Shown here: positions 5,601-5,609 of the stretch, one piece after another | Layout of the letters: each line of letters opens with the position of its first letter | Position numbering within the stretch: position 1 is the first letter of the stretch | NCBI GenBank assembly: GCA_947176325.1 | Contig: CAMWQD010000088.1 | Span: forward strand, 1 to 5,609 | Direction of reading: 5' to 3' | DNA from: an uncultured Bacteroidales bacterium | GTDB lineage: Bacteria; Bacteroidota; Bacteroidia; Bacteroidales; P3 | Length of the DNA stretch: 5,609 nt | Program-made: the position numbers and the translations under genes | The notes under the pieces: model-generated | Database searches by the model: none | What the model saw: the letters and a program-made list of their open reading frames with translations, nothing else | What the model was told of the DNA's origin: nothing

Positions 5601-5609
5601 ATGGTGAAA
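5601..5609 (+). CDS. Possible start of the next gene, cut by the window end
   Basis: ATG GTG AAA (Met-Val-Lys) follows the purine-rich AAGGAAG by five bases, a better Shine-Dalgarno-like setting than the other starts here. It is the first ATG after the strong promoter at 5359-5390, which would give a leader of about 205 bases. The same frame is open upstream to 5367 but without an ATG. Only three codons are visible, so neither the product nor the reality of the gene can be judged. Confidence 0.3.

Noticed and set aside
5367..5609. An open frame through the structured region, continuing in frame into the ATG at 5601
   Set aside because: It has no ATG before 5601, begins inside the promoter, and encodes an Arg-rich sequence unlike the neighbouring genes. 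The openness is explained by G+C-rich, stop-poor hairpins.
5391..5609. RNase P RNA
   Set aside because: AAGGTAAGG (5539-5547) and GTAAGA (5577-5582) resemble parts of RNase P RNA, but the conserved GAGGAAAGTCC block and the ACAGA...CCGCC region between them are absent and the spacing is far too short.

Overview
The window looks like ordinary chromosomal DNA from a member of the Bacteroidetes, most likely the order Bacteroidales. Two intergenic regions carry the promoter form typical of that phylum (TTTG, about 19-20 bases, then TAnnTTTGC). The starts lack consistent strong Shine-Dalgarno sequences, and the proteins read as Bacteroidales-like. I cannot name a genus from the sequence alone. All five complete genes lie on the plus strand, and nothing looks mobile or phage-derived.

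Layout. Bases 1-128 hold only a probable weak promoter and a short leader. gpmA (129-878, phosphoglycerate mutase) is followed after four bases by aspS (883-2640, aspartyl-tRNA synthetase), so the two are probably co-transcribed. A promoter and a roughly 70-base leader (2641-2756) then precede rpmB (2757-2996, ribosomal protein bL28). rpmB is closed by a clear intrinsic terminator at 3046-3077. Only 24 bases after its U-tract, hutI begins (3102-4352, imidazolonepropionase of histidine degradation). 26 bases further on comes a 316-residue membrane transporter of the bile acid:sodium symporter (BASS/SBF) superfamily (4379-5329). The last 280 bases (5330-5609) hold a T8 tract that may mark a weak terminator, the best promoter in the window (5359-5390), and about 210 bases with many hairpins and no convincing open reading frame. 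They end in a possible ATG start at 5601.

Function. gpmA and aspS are core glycolysis and translation genes, and rpmB is a single-gene ribosomal-protein unit here. The hutI-transporter pair is a plausible two-gene operon, but no other hut gene is visible, so the transporter's substrate is unknown. The transporter also appears to lack residues that form the sodium sites in characterised BASS proteins.

The most interesting part is the structured transcript start at 5390-5600. It has a perfect 12-bp G+C-rich hairpin capped by a GNRA loop, several further hairpins, and a 3' segment that can pair in two mutually exclusive ways just before the candidate start codon. I could not assign it to a known RNA family; it may be a cis-regulatory leader or a non-coding RNA that continues past the window.
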